A stretch of 26,083 bases of DNA from JASUTC01 sp035447925 (GTDB lineage: Bacteria; Thermotogota; Thermotogae; MWEM01): NCBI GenBank assembly GCA_035447925.1, contig DAOTHY010000026.1:1-26083 (forward strand), in the 5' to 3' direction. Every line of letters begins with the position of its first letter. The first letter of the stretch is position 1. The notes under the pieces are model-generated. The model saw only the letters and a list, made by a program, of their open reading frames with translations. It was not told where the DNA came from and ran no database searches. The position numbers and the translations under genes are program-made. Shown piece after piece: positions 24,880 to 26,083 of the stretch.

Positions 24880-26064
24880 TTATTCGTTAAGGGCTGCTTC
24901 TATTTTGGCTACAGCCTGGTCCAAAGCATCTTTTGGTTCCAGTTCATTGTTAATCATTTGATTCAACGCATCTCCCATGGCTCCCCACACTGCACTCATA
25001 GCGGGTATGTTCGGCATGGGAATTCCCGTCAAAGCACTTTGGAAGAAGGAATAGACATCAGCATTATCCTTTGCCATCTCAGCAACATCCAATCTTGCAG
25101 GCGGTCTGGGATCCGCAAGGAATAAACGGTACATCACATCTTCTGTGTTGATGAAATTCGCCAGGAAATCAATGGCAAACAGGGAATTAGGTGATTGGGA
25201 ATTGATTAAAAAGCCCTGAACACCTGTAAACGGTCTGCATTCGTTGCCGGCAATACTCGGAATTGGTGCTATTCCATAGTCAATTCCTGCCTGCTTATAA
25301 CCTTCCGTTGCCCAAGGTCCGTTGATAATCGCCATGGCCATTCCGTCTTTAAACAATCCATCTGCAATCTGTGAGCTGTCTCCGGGTTTCATAACGCCCA
25401 TATCGTAAAGTCCTTTAAGGAATTCAGCACCCTTGACGGCGCCTTCGTTATTCAGTCCAATATCGTTCGCATCAAGACCCTCACTTGTTTGTTTGAAAAC
25501 ATAACCGCCGTTTGCAAACAATAAAGGAGCTGTGAAATAGAAATTCGGAGCATCGTATACAAAGCCTCTGAATTCATCATCGGTGTAATCCGCAGCTAAT
25601 TGCGCCAATTCTTCAAATGTCGCCGGCGCTTCGTCCATATAATCTTTATTGTAGAACAATGCAATGGCTTCTACACCGTAAGGGAGACCATACAGTCTAC
25701 CGTTAAATTCAAATGCACTGATGGCTGTTGCGGTAAATTCCTTCCTGTCGGAAAGGGTAAGAAAATCCAAAGGCAGCAATAACCCGCTGACTACTAATTC
25801 TCCAATCTGGTCATGTGCTGTTACAATGATATCAGGACCTTCTCCAACTGGTGCAGCTTGTAAAAACTTTGTTTTGATTTGATCAAAAGCCATTTCCTGT
25901 ACTTCCACCGGTATGCCGTACATGCTTTCAAAATCATTTCCCAATTCCTGGAGTATTTCCACTTGTTTTTCAGAACACCATACTGTTAATTTTCCCACCT
26001 CAGCGGAAAACAAACTGACAGAAACCAAGAAAACCAAAGCTGTAACTAACAACAACTTTTTCAT
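24880..26064 (-). CDS. malE: Maltose/maltodextrin-binding protein MalE
   Basis: The periplasmic receptor of the importer, 394 residues. The signal peptide (1-20) ends SLFSA before Glu, a signal-peptidase-I site with no lipobox, like the binding protein at the left end of the window. The mature start KLTVWCSEKQVEILQELGNDFE and the GPDIIVTAHDQIGELVVSGLL segment match the MalE pattern, in which the equivalent stretch contacts the sugar. IINGPWAT and the second lobe FTGVQGFLINSQSPN also fit. AAAGGAGG is eight bases upstream of the ATG. The promoter is beyond the right edge. Maltose versus longer maltodextrins or trehalose cannot be separated by eye. Confidence 0.92.
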   Translation of the reverse strand: MKKLLLVTALVFLVSVSLFSAEVGKLTVWCSEKQVEILQELGNDFESMYGIPVEVQEMAFDQIKTKFLQAAPVGEGPDIIVTAHDQIGELVVSGLLLPLDFLTLSDRKEFTATAISAFEFNGRLYGLPYGVEAIALFYNKDYMDEAPATFEELAQLAADYTDDEFRGFVYDAPNFYFTAPLLFANGGYVFKQTSEGLDANDIGLNNEGAVKGAEFLKGLYDMGVMKPGDSSQIADGLFKDGMAMAIINGPWATEGYKQAGIDYGIAPIPSIAGNECRPFTGVQGFLINSQSPNSLFAIDFLANFINTEDVMYRLFLADPRPPARLDVAEMAKDNADVYSFFQSALTGIPMPNIPAMSAVWGAMGDALNQMINNELEPKDALDQAVAKIEAALNE

Positions 26065-26083
26065 AAAAAAAACCTCCTTTTTT

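Noticed and set aside
1..26083. CRISPR arrays, tRNA or rRNA genes, insertion sequences, prophage or toxin-antitoxin pairs
   Set aside because: None of their hallmarks (regular repeats, cloverleaf sequences, transposase or integrase motifs, paired small frames) was seen on either strand.

Overview
The window is A+T-rich bacterial chromosome from a draft assembly; two runs of exactly 100 N (11427-11526 and 15128-15227) mark scaffold gaps. It most likely comes from a member of the Thermotogota, probably a moderate-temperature lineage. This is inferred from four points: a class II xylose isomerase of Thermotoga type; a dtxR-galE-rarA gene order that, from memory, recalls the TM0510-TM0509 region of Thermotoga maritima; sugar-binding proteins with signal-peptidase-I type signals instead of lipoprotein signals; and a MalG permease with a huge extracytoplasmic insert. 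No rRNA, tRNA, CRISPR array, transposase or phage gene was found, and every gene start and strong ribosome-binding site looks ordinary for a bacterium.

Layout. 1-6050 (+) is a pentose module: the end of a periplasmic sugar-binding protein gene closed by a terminator, then xylA (xylose isomerase), a cytoplasmic GH3 glycosidase (probable beta-xylosidase) and a ROK-family regulator (XylR-like). No xylulokinase or transporter membrane gene is in view. 6106-6900 (-) is an MscS channel. 7197-12689 (+) is dtxR (iron-type repressor), a galE-like epimerase, rarA, uvrC (cut by gap 1) and a MalY/PatB-type aminotransferase, followed at 12745 by ferritin. 13305-15127 (-) is hflX (cut by gap 2) followed by a PHP phosphoesterase. 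15465-16763 (+) is an MFS exporter with a near-consensus promoter. 16768-17978 (-) is a GNAT/alpha-beta-hydrolase pair. 18112-18788 (+) is a small membrane protein gene, possibly frameshifted, and a membrane-anchored flavinylated FMN-binding protein. 18846-20051 (-) is a surface lipoprotein with a caspase-like His/Cys dyad. 20309-26064 (-) is a malE-malF-malG maltodextrin import operon with an attenuator-like hairpin after malE.

How the parts work together. The left end takes up and isomerises pentose released from xylo-oligosaccharides. The right end imports malto-oligosaccharides, so the organism looks like a plant-polysaccharide or oligosaccharide fermenter. The middle holds housekeeping repair (RarA, UvrC), ribosome/GTPase function (HflX) and iron handling (DtxR-type repressor, ferritin).

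The least ordinary items are the MalG homologue with roughly 640 residues of helical, probably coiled-coil sequence in its first external loop, the caspase-like lipoprotein, and several perfect inverted repeats in control regions (1027-1038, 7161-7181, 15270-15296) plus an orphan folded element at 20174-20246.
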